DNA from: Arthrobacter sp. M4
GTDB lineage: Bacteria; Actinomycetota; Actinomycetes; Actinomycetales; Micrococcaceae
Assembly: GCF_020251205.1 (NCBI RefSeq)
Contig: NZ_JAIWYX010000004.1
Location: 124,001 to 188,000 of the forward strand
Length of the DNA stretch: 64,000 nucleotides
Direction of reading: 5' to 3'
This document shows positions 17,152-26,786 of the stretch, piece by piece. The stretch's first letter is position 1; each line of letters opens with the position of its first letter. Under the pieces are notes generated by a model that was not told the origin of the DNA, made no database searches, and saw only the letters and a program-made list of their open reading frames with translations. Both the position numbers and the translations under genes were made by a program.

Positions 17152-17199
17152 CTGAAACCCCCTAGGCCGGAAGCAGTTCACGGGCTGAGGGGGTTTCAG
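17152..17199. terminator. bidirectional terminator
   Basis: CTGAAACCCCCT (17152-17163) pairs perfectly with AGGGGGTTTCAG (17188-17199), between the convergent DUF2461 and permease genes. Confidence 0.85.
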
Positions 17200-17233
17200 G
17201 AAACCGAAGGGACTAACGTCCGTGGAAGGAGCT

Positions 17234-18760
17234 TCAGACCTTCGAGAAGTCTGATTCTTCGGCCGTATCCACAGAAGCTTTGGCCTCCGCGAACTTCTCG
17301 TTGAGACGCGAGTGCCGCTGACCGTACGCGAAGTAGATGGCGAAGCCAATGACTAGCCAGATGGCGAAGTAGATCCACGTCTCGACAGCCAAGTTGGTCA
17401 TGAGGTAGAGGCAGAGTACCGCAGACACGATTGGCAGCACCTTCCCAAACGGAACCCTGAAGGCTGGCTTCAGGTCCGGACGCTTGCGGCGCAGGACCAG
17501 GATGCCCAGGCTCACTACAACAAAAGCGGAAAGTGTTCCGATGTTGATCATTTCCTCAAGAACGTCCACTTTGGTGAGGCCTGCAACCATGGCTACGGCG
17601 GCGCCGCAGATGATCTGAAGGCGTGCGGGCGTGGAACGCTTGGCGCTGGTTTTGGACAGGACCCGGGGCAACAGTCCATCGCGGCTCATCGCCAGCACCA
17701 CCCGGGCCAGGCCCATGAGTAGAACCATGATCACGGTGGTGAGGCCCACAAGCGATCCGAACGCAATGACCTTGGCCGCGTCGGTGTTGCCCACGGCCTC
17801 GAAAGCCGTGGTCAGGGTGGGGCTCTCGGCTTGAGCCAACTGGGTGTAGGACACCATCCCGGTCAGGGCCAGGGAAACCAGGATGTAGAGGAGGGTCACC
17901 ACTGCCAGACCACCGAAGATGCCGCGGGGCAGCGTTTTCTGTGGGTTCTTGACCTCTTCGGCAGACGTGGCCACCACGTCGAAACCGATGAACGCAAAGA
18001 ACACCAAGGCCGCGCCGGCAAAGATACCCAGCGTTCCGTAATGGCCAGGAACAGCGCCCGTGAGGTAGCCGAAGAACGACTGCTTCATGATGTCGCTGGT
18101 GCCGGCGTTCTGGGTGGGAACGGATTCGGGCACAAACGGCGTGTAATTGGAGAACTTGACATAGGTGAAGCCCACCACGATCACGAACAGCACCACACCG
18201 ATCTTGACCAGGGTGAAGATGTTGCCGACACGGGCAGAGAGCTTGGTGCCGAGTACGAGCAGCACGGTGAACACTGCCACGATCAGGAAGGCGCCCCAGT
18301 AAAGGTCGATGCCGCCAACGCCTATTGCCGGCGGGAGTTCGACGCCCATAAGGCCGAATACCTTACTGAGGTAGATGCCCCAATATTTGGCAATCACGGC
18401 GGCCGCGGTAAAGAGTTCCAGGACGAGGTTCCAGCCGATGATCCAGGCCAGAATCTCGCCCATGGTCGCGTACGTGAAAACATAGGCCGATCCGGCCACC
18501 GGGATGGCGGTAGCGAATTCGGCGTAGCACATGATTGCCAGCGCGCATGTGACGGCGGCAACCGCAAAGGACAGGGTGACGGCGGGGCCTGCGAAGTTAG
18601 CCGCGGCTTTGGCGCCCACCGAGAAGATACCGGCGCCGACAGCAACGGCGACGCCCATGATCATCAGGTCCCAGGTGCTTAGGGAGCGCTTGAGCTTGCG
18701 TCCGGGTTCATCGGCGTCTGCGATTGACTGCTCGATTGATTTAGTCCGGAAAAGGTTCAT
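17234..18760 (-). CDS. APC-superfamily amino acid permease
   Basis: 508 residues from ATG 18760 (MNLFRTKSIEQSI); a longer frame starting at 18832 lacks a better site. About twelve to fourteen hydrophobic segments. The first helix carries GVAVAVGAGIFSVG, the unwound GxGIF region that binds substrate in APC transporters. Closest in layout to cationic/branched amino acid permeases of the YfnA/CAT group; substrate not assignable. The upstream region has an 8-bp inverted repeat (18836-18843 with 18886-18893), a possible operator. Confidence 0.85.
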   Translation of the reverse strand: MNLFRTKSIEQSIADADEPGRKLKRSLSTWDLMIMGVAVAVGAGIFSVGAKAAANFAGPAVTLSFAVAAVTCALAIMCYAEFATAIPVAGSAYVFTYATMGEILAWIIGWNLVLELFTAAAVIAKYWGIYLSKVFGLMGVELPPAIGVGGIDLYWGAFLIVAVFTVLLVLGTKLSARVGNIFTLVKIGVVLFVIVVGFTYVKFSNYTPFVPESVPTQNAGTSDIMKQSFFGYLTGAVPGHYGTLGIFAGAALVFFAFIGFDVVATSAEEVKNPQKTLPRGIFGGLAVVTLLYILVSLALTGMVSYTQLAQAESPTLTTAFEAVGNTDAAKVIAFGSLVGLTTVIMVLLMGLARVVLAMSRDGLLPRVLSKTSAKRSTPARLQIICGAAVAMVAGLTKVDVLEEMINIGTLSAFVVVSLGILVLRRKRPDLKPAFRVPFGKVLPIVSAVLCLYLMTNLAVETWIYFAIWLVIGFAIYFAYGQRHSRLNEKFAEAKASVDTAEESDFSKV

Positions 18761-18949
18761 AAGAGGTCCACAATCTTGAGGGGTGTTAGAAACGGACCTA
18801 TCAAGAGTAGTGTCCAATCCTTGGACCGCCATATTTGTCCCACATATTGAGATTCGGCATTTGGCCTCGGGAGCATCTGCGAAAGGTGGGACATATGCCT
18901 TTTCCAGGATTTTGCTGTCCGGCGGGCCTAGTATGCCGAATTCGCTTCG

Positions 18950-20620
18950 TCAACTGCTACGACAGGCGAGGCTCACGGTGGCAGTGCACCCCTTTGCCAC
19001 GTTCGCTTTGACCTGTACTCCAGGCTTGCCTGACCCTTCCTTCCCAGCCTTGGGGTTGGATGGCTCACGCGGTGTACTGGTTCCCTCTTTCCCTCCCCTG
19101 GGTTTGGCAGGTTCGCCCGGCTTGCTGGCTTCCTCCTTTGCCGCCTTCTGATTAGCTGGCTCCCCCGGATTGTCCGCCCGCTCCTTTGCCGAGCCCGGCG
19201 CGCTGCTTTCCTGCTTGGCCGAACGCTGCGTGTTGGCTTCCCCCTTGCCCGCGCCCGGCCTGTCTGCATCCTCGTCGCCGGTTCCCGGGCTGGCCTCCGT
19301 TTCCTGACGGCCACTCCGCGTTGAGCCGCGAAGCGGACCCGTGGTGCCGTTCGCCACCGCGCCGCTGGGCACAGTTCCATCGGTCTCGGCGCCGAAAGAA
19401 GCGGCCTGGTCCGGACCGGCACCACCCCTCGGCGTCGAGCCCGGAGCAGGCTCATGCCTGTTTTCCACGGGAGCGCCATAAACGGACTCACGTTTCCAGT
19501 CCGGCCGCGTTCCCTCACCTGATGGCGCCGACGTCGGATCCGAGGTCTTTGTCCCCATTGCTGGTGGTGTTTCCGCCGGCGAAGGCGACACAGGCACAGC
19601 GCTGGATTGGACGTGGGGAAGGATCGACGCAAGGGTGCTTATGATTTCTGTTGCTCCAGCCCCATGCGCAGCTGCCACCACGGCCACGGCACTCAAAAAG
19701 ACACTAACCGCCGTTCGAATTCCACGCTTCCACGACCCCAGACCCTGGATTAGGCTGCTCAATGCCGCGAACCAACCACTGGCCTGCATGGCGGCAACTG
19801 CACCTCCGCCTGTGTTGAGCCCTCCGGTGGTCAACCCAGTGGCCAGCGCGGCCGCGGCTGCAGCAATAAGTGCGACGGCGGCGGTCCTCATACCGGAACC
19901 GATGTCCAGCAATTGCGCGTAGATGGCAGTGCATTTGCTGCATTCCGCCAGGTGTGCCTCCAGCTTGGTCCGTGCACGTACACCAAGTCCACCACGAGCA
20001 TAGGCGCCCAGCATCCCAATGAAGCCTGCACAGCCTGAGCCGTCCCTGACAGTCGAGATGTGCTGCTGAAGATAGGCCTGGCGGAGGCCTTCGCGGGCCC
20101 GGACAGCCAGGGCTGACACTGCATTGGCGCTGAGGCCGAGCATCGGAGCGATGGCTGAAGGCTTCATCCGGTCGATTTCGGTGTACCAGAGGACTGCCTG
20201 CCACCGTTCAGGAAGGGATTTGAACGCCTGGCTGACCGCCTTGGACTCAAAGGCGGCAAGGACTGGATCGTCCTCGGCCGCGAGGGGCTCTTGCACGTCG
20301 CGGCCGAGGCTTTGGCTTAAGTGGCTGGCTTTGAGCCGACCGGCCAGGCGGACGATGGTAGCGAAGAGATAGGCACGAAAGAACACATCCGGTCCCGATC
20401 CGGACCGCAGCACCGACAGGACATTGGCGAACGCCTCCGCGGCCAGGTCCTCGGCATCGGAAGCATTATTGGCATAACGGCGCGCGAAACCCACCGCGGC
20501 AGATCGGTGGCGGCGAAACAGGCCGCCGTACGCCGCGGTGTCACCGGTTCGTACCCTCGCGATCAACTGTGCGTCGCTGGAATCCGGCCACTCCTCAGCA
20601 GGCACAGCATCGCTGGGCAT
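18950..20620 (-). CDS. ECF-type sigma factor fused to zinc-finger anti-sigma-like domain and long tail
   Basis: 556 residues. Residues about 20-95 are sigma region 2 and 130-185 region 4 (LPERWQAVLWYTEIDRMKPSAIAPMLGLSANAVSALAVRAREGLR). They are followed by a zf-HC2-type zinc finger (H223-L-A-E-C227-S-K-C230), a hydrophobic segment (about 246-266), another at about 303-320, and a tail of about 240 residues very rich in Pro, Gly, Lys, Glu and Ser. A normal ECF sigma factor is about 180-200 residues with its anti-sigma on a separate gene; here both are one polypeptide that should be membrane-bound with the tail outside. Target genes and signal unknown. Confidence 0.85.
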   Translation of the reverse strand: MPSDAVPAEEWPDSSDAQLIARVRTGDTAAYGGLFRRHRSAAVGFARRYANNASDAEDLAAEAFANVLSVLRSGSGPDVFFRAYLFATIVRLAGRLKASHLSQSLGRDVQEPLAAEDDPVLAAFESKAVSQAFKSLPERWQAVLWYTEIDRMKPSAIAPMLGLSANAVSALAVRAREGLRQAYLQQHISTVRDGSGCAGFIGMLGAYARGGLGVRARTKLEAHLAECSKCTAIYAQLLDIGSGMRTAAVALIAAAAAALATGLTTGGLNTGGGAVAAMQASGWFAALSSLIQGLGSWKRGIRTAVSVFLSAVAVVAAAHGAGATEIISTLASILPHVQSSAVPVSPSPAETPPAMGTKTSDPTSAPSGEGTRPDWKRESVYGAPVENRHEPAPGSTPRGGAGPDQAASFGAETDGTVPSGAVANGTTGPLRGSTRSGRQETEASPGTGDEDADRPGAGKGEANTQRSAKQESSAPGSAKERADNPGEPANQKAAKEEASKPGEPAKPRGGKEGTSTPREPSNPKAGKEGSGKPGVQVKANVAKGCTATVSLACRSS

Positions 20621-20955
20621 CTTTGGAACTCTCCCCCCAGAAGAGACAATGTCCAGTACATCCTAGGCCTGCGAATGCAGGCGACGCATCCATGCGGGTA
20701 TCGACAGCGACATCCCCCGCAACGTGGGTTCCGGGGCACAGCACAGGAGGCCCCTGCTTTCGCAGGAGCCTCCCGCTGCCGGTCAGGTATTCCAACCATC
20801 GGCTGCAACCCAGGGACCGGGCAACCTCAGACCTGGAACCCTCCACCCTCCCAGCGTGGTGGGGGTCGGCGTTACTGTCCCCCCATTGATTGAGAGCGTG
20901 TGGAGGCGTTTTTATGACGCCACTTTGGCCACCATCTCAGAGCCGAACGTAGCTC
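20621..20955. other. intergenic region between adhP and the sigma gene
   Basis: 335 bases with no supported gene; short frames here lack coding character. It contains a hairpin (20746-20773: GGAGGC and GCCTCC arms with an inner CTGC/GCAG), possibly the end of the adh transcript or an element in the leader of the sigma gene. Confidence 0.5.
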
Positions 20956-21975
20956 TCAGAACCTCAGCACCACGCGGCCATCGATTTTCGCGTGCTTCAT
21001 TTCATCGAAGACCTCGTTGACCTCCGACAATTCACGAGTGGAGACTGTCGGGTGGATCTTTCCCTGTGCATAGAAGTCGAGGGCTTCTTCCAAATCCTGC
21101 CGTGTGCCAACAATCGAGCCCCGGACGGTGAGGCCCTTGAGCACGATGTCGAAGATTGGCGCGGGAAAGTCTCCCGGCGGCAGTCCGTTGAACACGATGG
21201 TTCCGCCGCGGCGTGCCATGCCAATGGCCTGCCCAAAGGCTGAAGGATGCACCGCCGTCACCAACACGCCATGGGATCCGCCGGTTTTTCTTTGGATGAC
21301 ATCCGCGGGGTCTTCGTGCAGCGCGTTGACCGTGAGTTCAGCACCGTGCTGGCGGGCAAGTGCGAGTTTATCGTCGGCGATGTCCACAGCGGCCACCCGC
21401 ATGCCCATCGCCACGGCATATTGGACGGCGATGTGCCCCAGGCCCCCGATGCCGGAAATCGTGACCCATTGGCCAGGCTTCGCCTCCGTCATTTTGAGGC
21501 CTTTGTAGACGGTAACCCCCGCGCAAAGAACGGGAGCAACTTCCACTGGATCCGAACCCGCCGGGATACGGGCGGCGAACCGCGTGTTCACCAGCATGTA
21601 CTCGCCAAACGAGCCGTCCACGGTATAGCCGCCGTTTTTCTGGGCCTCGCACAGGGTTTCCCAGCCGGTGCGGCAATACTGGCATTCACCGCATGCAGAC
21701 CATAGCCAGGCGTTGCCCACCAGGTCGCCGACGGCCAGGTCCGTGACGCCGTCGCCGATTTCCACAACTTCCCCCACGCCTTCGTGTCCCGGAACGAAAG
21801 GCGGGGCCGGCTTGACCGGCCAGTCGCCTTCGGCGGCATGGAGATCTGTGTGGCAGACTCCTGAGCTAATGAGCCGGACGAGTGCCTCACCCGGCCCCGG
21901 CGTAGGCCGTTCAACTTCCTTAATCTGCAATTCCTGTCCAAATTCCGTTACTACTGCTGCTTGCATCGTCGACAT
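20956..21975 (-). CDS. adhP: zinc-dependent alcohol dehydrogenase (AdhP type)
   Basis: 339 residues from ATG 21975, with AAAGGAG upstream; the frame extends further upstream into a hairpin and is not used. Catalytic zinc ligands: C in GVCHTD and H in PGHEGVG. Structural zinc: CGECQYCRTGWETLC. The Rossmann motif is GIGGLGHIAVQYA. It interconverts ethanol (and similar alcohols) and aldehydes with NAD. It is downstream of an aldehyde dehydrogenase in the same direction with a hairpin between, so the pair carries alcohol through aldehyde to acid. Confidence 0.9.
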   Translation of the reverse strand: MSTMQAAVVTEFGQELQIKEVERPTPGPGEALVRLISSGVCHTDLHAAEGDWPVKPAPPFVPGHEGVGEVVEIGDGVTDLAVGDLVGNAWLWSACGECQYCRTGWETLCEAQKNGGYTVDGSFGEYMLVNTRFAARIPAGSDPVEVAPVLCAGVTVYKGLKMTEAKPGQWVTISGIGGLGHIAVQYAVAMGMRVAAVDIADDKLALARQHGAELTVNALHEDPADVIQRKTGGSHGVLVTAVHPSAFGQAIGMARRGGTIVFNGLPPGDFPAPIFDIVLKGLTVRGSIVGTRQDLEEALDFYAQGKIHPTVSTRELSEVNEVFDEMKHAKIDGRVVLRF

Positions 21976-22034
21976 TGACGTTCTCCTTTGAGGGACTTTC
22001 AAAAGACTTTCCTGCGATCCGGCCTTGCGATTTC

Positions 22035-22085
22035 GTGTACAGATCGGTCCCCTGAAAACGCTTCTGAGGGGCGTGATCTGTACAC
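22035..22085. repeat. 51-bp inverted repeat between aldehyde and alcohol dehydrogenase genes
   Basis: GTGTACAGATC (22035-22045) pairs with GATCTGTACAC (22075-22085); inner CCCCT/AGGGG also pair. It may stabilise or partly terminate the transcript between the two dehydrogenase genes. A similar 50-bp element with GTGTACAG ends lies at 63560-63609. Confidence 0.65.
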
Positions 22086-22091
22086 AAATCT

Positions 22092-23615
22092 TTAGAAGAA
22101 GCCGAGTTTGTTTTCCGAGTAGCTGACCAGGAGGTTCTTGGTCTGCTGGTAGTGGTCCAGCATCATGGCGTGGTTTTCGCGTCCGATGCCTGAGGACTTG
22201 TAGCCGCCGAAAGCGGCGCCAGCCGGATAGGCGTGGTAGTTGTTGACCCAAACGCGGCCAGCCTGGATCTCCCGGCCGGCCCGGTAGGCGACGTTTCTGT
22301 TGCGGGACCAGACTCCGGCACCCAGGCCGTAGAGCGTGTCGTTGGCGATGCCGATGGCGTCGTCGTAGTCGCTGAAGCGAGTGACAGAGACCACCGGGCC
22401 GAAGATCTCTTCCTGGAAGATGCGCATCCGGTTGTGGCCTTCGAAAATGGTCGGCTGGACGTAGTAGCCGCCCGCCAGGTCGCCAGGCAGCTCAGCGCGG
22501 GACCCGCCCGTGAGGGCCTTGGCACCTTCCTGCTTTCCGATGTCGATGTAGGAGAGGATCTTCTCGAGCTGGTCGTTGGAGGCCTGCGCGCCCACCTGCG
22601 TTTGGGTGTCCAGCGGGTTCCCCTGGATGATTTTCTGCGTGCGGGCCAGGGCATCGGCCATGAACGAGTCGTAGATGCTGTCCTGGACCAGCGCCCGCGA
22701 GGGGCACGTACAAACTTCGCCTTGGTTGAAGGCAAACAACGTAAAGCCTTCCAGTGCCTTGTCATAGAACGCGTCGTTCCTCTCGGCGACGTCGGAGAAG
22801 AAGATGTTCGGGCTCTTGCCACCGAGTTCCAAGGTGACAGGAATGAGGTTGTTGGCCGCATACTGGCTGATCAGCCGACCGGTGGTGGTTTCCCCAGTGA
22901 AGGCGATCTTTCGGATACGTGGGCTGGACGCGAGCGGCTTTCCGGCCTCCACACCAAAGCCGTTGACTACATTCACGACGCCTGCCGGCAGCAGGTCCGC
23001 AACCAGCTCAAGGAGCACCAGAATCGACGTCGGCGTCTGCTCAGCGGGTTTGAGGACCACGGCGTTCCCCGCCGCCAGTGCCGGAGCCAGCTTCCAGACT
23101 GCCATGAGGATCGGGAAGTTCCACGGGATGATCTGGCCAACCACACCGAGCGGCTCGTGGAAATGGTAAGCGGCGGTGTCGTCGTCGAGCTGCGTGAGGC
23201 TGCCCTCCTGGGCGCGAACAGCGGAGGCGAAGTAGCGGAAGTGGTCCACGGCCAAGGGGATGTCAGCGTTCAGGGTCTCGCGGATGGGCTTGCCGTTGTC
23301 CCAGGTTTCCGCGACAGCCAGCAGCTCAATATTCTCCTCCATCCGGTCCGCGATCCGGTTCAAAATGGCGGCGCGTTCTGCGGCGGAGGTCCGGCCCCAC
23401 GAAGGAGCGGCTTTATGGGCCGCGTCCAGGGCGAGTTCAACGTCCTCTGCTGTGCCACGAGCCACCTCGCAGAAGGCCTTGCCCGTGACGGGCGTGACGT
23501 TTTCAAAGTATTGCCCCTTGACTGGGGCCACCCATTCGCCGCCGATCCAGTTCTCGTAGCGGTCCTTGAACGTGACCTTCGAGCCGTCGGTTCCCGGCTG
23601 TGCGTAGACAGTCAT
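22092..23615 (-). CDS. NAD-dependent acetaldehyde dehydrogenase (AldA/ExaC type)
   Basis: 507 residues. Full-length aldehyde dehydrogenase with NAD-binding [21 protein letters not shown], the catalytic Glu in [12 protein letters not shown] and the nucleophile Cys in [12 protein letters not shown]. The double Cys and the length fit the acetaldehyde dehydrogenases induced with ethanol or acetoin metabolism. It lies downstream of a GAF regulator and upstream of adhP, with a perfect palindrome 83 bases before its start. Symbol left blank because naming differs between genera. Confidence 0.9.
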   Translation of the reverse strand: MTVYAQPGTDGSKVTFKDRYENWIGGEWVAPVKGQYFENVTPVTGKAFCEVARGTAEDVELALDAAHKAAPSWGRTSAAERAAILNRIADRMEENIELLAVAETWDNGKPIRETLNADIPLAVDHFRYFASAVRAQEGSLTQLDDDTAAYHFHEPLGVVGQIIPWNFPILMAVWKLAPALAAGNAVVLKPAEQTPTSILVLLELVADLLPAGVVNVVNGFGVEAGKPLASSPRIRKIAFTGETTTGRLISQYAANNLIPVTLELGGKSPNIFFSDVAERNDAFYDKALEGFTLFAFNQGEVCTCPSRALVQDSIYDSFMADALARTQKIIQGNPLDTQTQVGAQASNDQLEKILSYIDIGKQEGAKALTGGSRAELPGDLAGGYYVQPTIFEGHNRMRIFQEEIFGPVVSVTRFSDYDDAIGIANDTLYGLGAGVWSRNRNVAYRAGREIQAGRVWVNNYHAYPAGAAFGGYKSSGIGRENHAMMLDHYQQTKNLLVSYSENKLGFF

Positions 23616-23697
23616 TGCTAGCTCCTTTGCTGTGCTCTATGCCTGCTGCGGCTTGCGCCTGTCGCTGCGTTGCACTTGTGAGCCTAGGAGCGTGGAC

Positions 23698-23716
23698 GTT
23701 GCAACCAGGTTGCAAC
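23698..23716. promoter_or_regulatory. perfect 9-1-9 palindrome, probable operator of the aldehyde dehydrogenase operon
   Basis: GTTGCAACC-A-GGTTGCAAC, between the GAF regulator gene and the aldehyde dehydrogenase gene. A further half site, GTTGCAC, lies at 23669-23675, closer to the gene. The adjacent regulator is the natural candidate to bind it. Confidence 0.65.
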
Positions 23717-23776
23717 TGTGTGAGGCAGATCACCCTATGCGGGCGCGGGGTTGAAATACGACGGCGTCAGGCCCGC

Positions 23777-25159
23777 TCAGGCTGACAGTTCCGCTTCCAG
23801 CCGCTCGAGTTCGGCGACGACGGCGGCCCTCTTGGGTGAGCGCGGCGGCAGGAGGCGGAGTGCGGCGAGCCGCACATCGACGTCGTCCCTTGCTTCAGGT
23901 AGGGCGGCGTACTTGAGCAGGGACTCGGCGCTGCCGTCCGTCAGGACGGCCTCCCGCAGCAGCTGCGAGACCCGCTCGCGGAGTTCGACGATGCCAGGAG
24001 CCTCGGACCTTGGCAGCACCGCGCCCTTGTAGATCTCCAGCGCGATCCGGTGGGCGCCGCGCTGGAGGCAGTTCAGGACGTTGAGTGCGTCGGGCAGGAG
24101 GTCGACCGGCAGGCGGTAAGGGCGCGACTCAGGAATGGCGGCAGGATCGAGCTCGGCCAAGACCTTCCGCAGCCGCACCATCTCCGCGCGCAACGTTACT
24201 GCCGATCCTTCTCCCGGATACAGCAGCGTACACAGTTCCTCTGCGCTGAGGCCGTCGCGTCGGGTGCTCAGCAAGGCGAGGATCTCGCTGTGCCGGGCGG
24301 AGAGGGGAACGGTTTTGCGACCCAGGCTCAGCAAGGCCTGGTCCCGTCCGAGTATTTGCAGGCTGTTGCGGTAGAGGCTGGGGCCGTTGCCCGCGGCGCG
24401 CGATGCCGCAGAGCTGCCGGTCCGGCGTCGGGCGCCTTCATGGTGGCTGGCGGCAAGCTGCAGCCGCTCAATGCGCAACTGCGCCTGGGCGGCCGCGACG
24501 GTCGCCTCCACGAGTGAGAGGGTATGGGGAGCGACGGCGGTCTCCGTGCCCGTGATATCGACGACGCCGAGGAGCGCGCCTGAGTCGGGGTCGTGGAAGG
24601 GAACTGCGGTGCAGCTCCAGGGATGGACCGAGCGTTTGTAATGCTCGGCGCCCGAGATCTGGATCCCGCGGCCCAGGGCGAGCGCAGTGCCGGGGGCGCT
24701 GGTGCCGACCCCGGCCTCAGACCAGTCGGTGCCGGCAACGAACATCATGCCTTCGGCCCGGCGTTGCATAGTGGGGTCACCCTCCACCCACAGGAGCCTG
24801 CCGAGTTCATCGCCGACCGCTACCAACAGCCCGCTGTCGTGGCTGGGCTGGACCAGAAGCTTTTGAATGACTGGCATTACGGTGGCGAGTGGGTGGGTCC
24901 GCCGGTAATCCTCGAGTTCCTCGCGGTCCATGACCAGCGGCGCCTCGGGCTGGTCCGGATTTGATTTGAGCTGCAAGGAACGCTGCCAGGATTCGTAGAT
25001 CACGCCGCGGAGGCCGGCGCTGGTAAGTCCAGCGGTAGCTTCCATTCCAGCGAGTGCTGCCGAACCGGCGTCGAGGGCCTTATGGCCGGCGACGGCACGG
25101 CGCTGCAGCAGCCGTGCGGCGTCATCGCCGGGGGCTGCGGCGTTGAACGGATTCCTCAT
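23777..25159 (-). CDS. GAF-domain transcriptional regulator (AcoR-like, no AAA domain)
   Basis: 460 residues from ATG 25159; the frame extends 12 codons further. The N-terminal region (about 60-230) is the GAF-type sensor of AcoR-like activators (VIYESWQRS..., later GTDWSEAGVGTSAPGTALALGRGIQISGAEHY, WSCTAVPFHDP). The C-terminal half (about 270-360) is a winged-helix region (VPLSARHSEILALLSTRRDGLSAEELCTLLYP), followed by helical repeats. No sigma-54 AAA+ domain is present, as is common in actinobacteria. Immediately upstream of, and collinear with, the aldehyde/alcohol dehydrogenase genes, so probably their aldehyde- or alcohol-responsive activator. Confidence 0.8.
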   Translation of the reverse strand: MRNPFNAAAPGDDAARLLQRRAVAGHKALDAGSAALAGMEATAGLTSAGLRGVIYESWQRSLQLKSNPDQPEAPLVMDREELEDYRRTHPLATVMPVIQKLLVQPSHDSGLLVAVGDELGRLLWVEGDPTMQRRAEGMMFVAGTDWSEAGVGTSAPGTALALGRGIQISGAEHYKRSVHPWSCTAVPFHDPDSGALLGVVDITGTETAVAPHTLSLVEATVAAAQAQLRIERLQLAASHHEGARRRTGSSAASRAAGNGPSLYRNSLQILGRDQALLSLGRKTVPLSARHSEILALLSTRRDGLSAEELCTLLYPGEGSAVTLRAEMVRLRKVLAELDPAAIPESRPYRLPVDLLPDALNVLNCLQRGAHRIALEIYKGAVLPRSEAPGIVELRERVSQLLREAVLTDGSAESLLKYAALPEARDDVDVRLAALRLLPPRSPKRAAVVAELERLEAELSA

Positions 25160-25257
25160 AGGGACTCCCGGGTGGCGCGCGCGTGTCCTGCTCAAGGTGG
25201 GTATGTGCGAACAAGCATAGCCCCGCCCTGCTGCAACTACTACGTGGACGGCCAGGG

Positions 25258-26700
25258 TTAGGCGCGGGAGATGTCGATCATTTCCTCGCGGGGAACCACC
25301 TTGACCCGCTCACGGACGATGCCGGAATCCGTGTGTTCCCTGGTCCAGGCAGCTCCGAGTTCGGCCTCGTGGGCGTCCAGCTTGTTCCAGCCTTCCCACG
25401 TGGTGTACTTGATTCCGCGCTCCTCCAGCAGGTCGATGATCGCCTGTGGGTCCGGGTTTTGGGCAGGCGGAAGGCCAAGGCGGTCCTCGAGAAGGAAGCC
25501 GACAGTCTCCAGCGCGTCGCCCTTAGTGTGGCCAATCAGGCCGACGGGTCCGCGTTTGATCCACCCTGTGGTGTAGATACCCGGCACCGGGTTGCCGTGC
25601 GCGTCCAGGACGCGGCCGCCGTCGTTCGGGATAACGCCGCGGCGGGCGTCATACTCCAACTCATCCAGCGGCGAGCCGTGGTACCCGATGGCTCGATAGA
25701 CGGCCTGAACCGGGTACTCAAGGTATTCGCCAGTGCCCTTGACGTTTCCGGTGCCGTCCAACTGCATACGTTCGAACTTGATGCCGGTTACGTGTCCTTC
25801 ACCGGCGGTGCCGTCCGTCAGGATTTCCACGGGGTTGTGCAGGAAATGCAAGTGCAGCCGTCGCGATGAGGGCTGGTCCGACTCGGCAGGTTCCTCCACC
25901 AGCCAGTTGGTCAGGGTGTTGACCATGGTCTTGATTTGGTTGTTGCTGCGAATTGCTTCGTCGGAGGCCTCGTCGAACTCGAAGTCCTCCGGATAAAGCA
26001 CAATGTCCACATCCTTGGAGTGGGACAGTTCGCGCAGTTCCAGCGGGGTGAACTTGATCTGGGCCGGTCCGCGGCGTCCGAACACGTGGACGTCAGTGAC
26101 GGGCGAACTCTTCAGGCCCTGGTACACATTGTCCGGAATCTCGGTGACCAGGAGTTCATCGGCGTGCTTGGACAGCATACGCGCCACGTCCAGAGCCACA
26201 TTGCCGTTGCCGATCACGGCGATTTCCTTGGCTTCCAGCGGCCATTCGCGCGGAACGTCCGGGTGCCCGTCGTACCAGGACACAAAATCTGCCCCGCCGA
26301 AGGAGCCCTGCAGCTCGATGCCGGGAATGTCCAGGTCCGCATCCTTGATGGCACCCGTGGAGAAGATCACCGCGTCGTAGAAGTGCCGGAAATCGTGCAG
26401 CGTCAGGTCCCGGCCATACGTCACATTGCCCAGGAAGCGGATGTCACCGCGGTCCAGGACCTTGTGAAGGGCATTCACGATTCCCTTGATCCGCGGATGG
26501 TCCGGAGCCACGCCATATCGAATGAGCCCGTAGGGTGCCGGGTACGCCTCGAAAAGGTCGATGCTGACCTCCAGGTCACCGTCTTTGACCTCACTGGATT
26601 TCGTGAGGATATCGGCGGCGTAGACACCCGCGGGGCCGGCGCCAACAATGGCAACACGAAGCGGACGCTGGGAGGTTGATTCAGCTGAGTTGGACACCAT
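25258..26700 (-). CDS. fprA: ferredoxin/adrenodoxin-NADP reductase (FprA type), copy 1
   Basis: 480 residues from ATG 26700, with AGAAGGG upstream. FAD-binding VAIVGAGPAGVYAADIL at the N-terminus, NADP-binding IAVIGNGNVALDVARML, and conserved YPAPYGLIRYGVAPDHP and GWIKRGPVGLIGHTKGDA. Transfers electrons between NADPH and ferredoxin, supporting ferredoxin-dependent enzymes. A close paralogue lies at 37801-39267, aligned almost without gaps. This copy is divergent from rarD and has no obvious operon partner. Confidence 0.9.
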   Translation of the reverse strand: MVSNSAESTSQRPLRVAIVGAGPAGVYAADILTKSSEVKDGDLEVSIDLFEAYPAPYGLIRYGVAPDHPRIKGIVNALHKVLDRGDIRFLGNVTYGRDLTLHDFRHFYDAVIFSTGAIKDADLDIPGIELQGSFGGADFVSWYDGHPDVPREWPLEAKEIAVIGNGNVALDVARMLSKHADELLVTEIPDNVYQGLKSSPVTDVHVFGRRGPAQIKFTPLELRELSHSKDVDIVLYPEDFEFDEASDEAIRSNNQIKTMVNTLTNWLVEEPAESDQPSSRRLHLHFLHNPVEILTDGTAGEGHVTGIKFERMQLDGTGNVKGTGEYLEYPVQAVYRAIGYHGSPLDELEYDARRGVIPNDGGRVLDAHGNPVPGIYTTGWIKRGPVGLIGHTKGDALETVGFLLEDRLGLPPAQNPDPQAIIDLLEERGIKYTTWEGWNKLDAHEAELGAAWTREHTDSGIVRERVKVVPREEMIDISRA

Positions 26701-26786
26701 GAGCCCTTCTGGAACTGGGATCCGCCCGTCGGGACAGGGCGCGCAGTTTCCAATTCTAGTTCGCACGCGGCGCGTGAGGCCGCATC

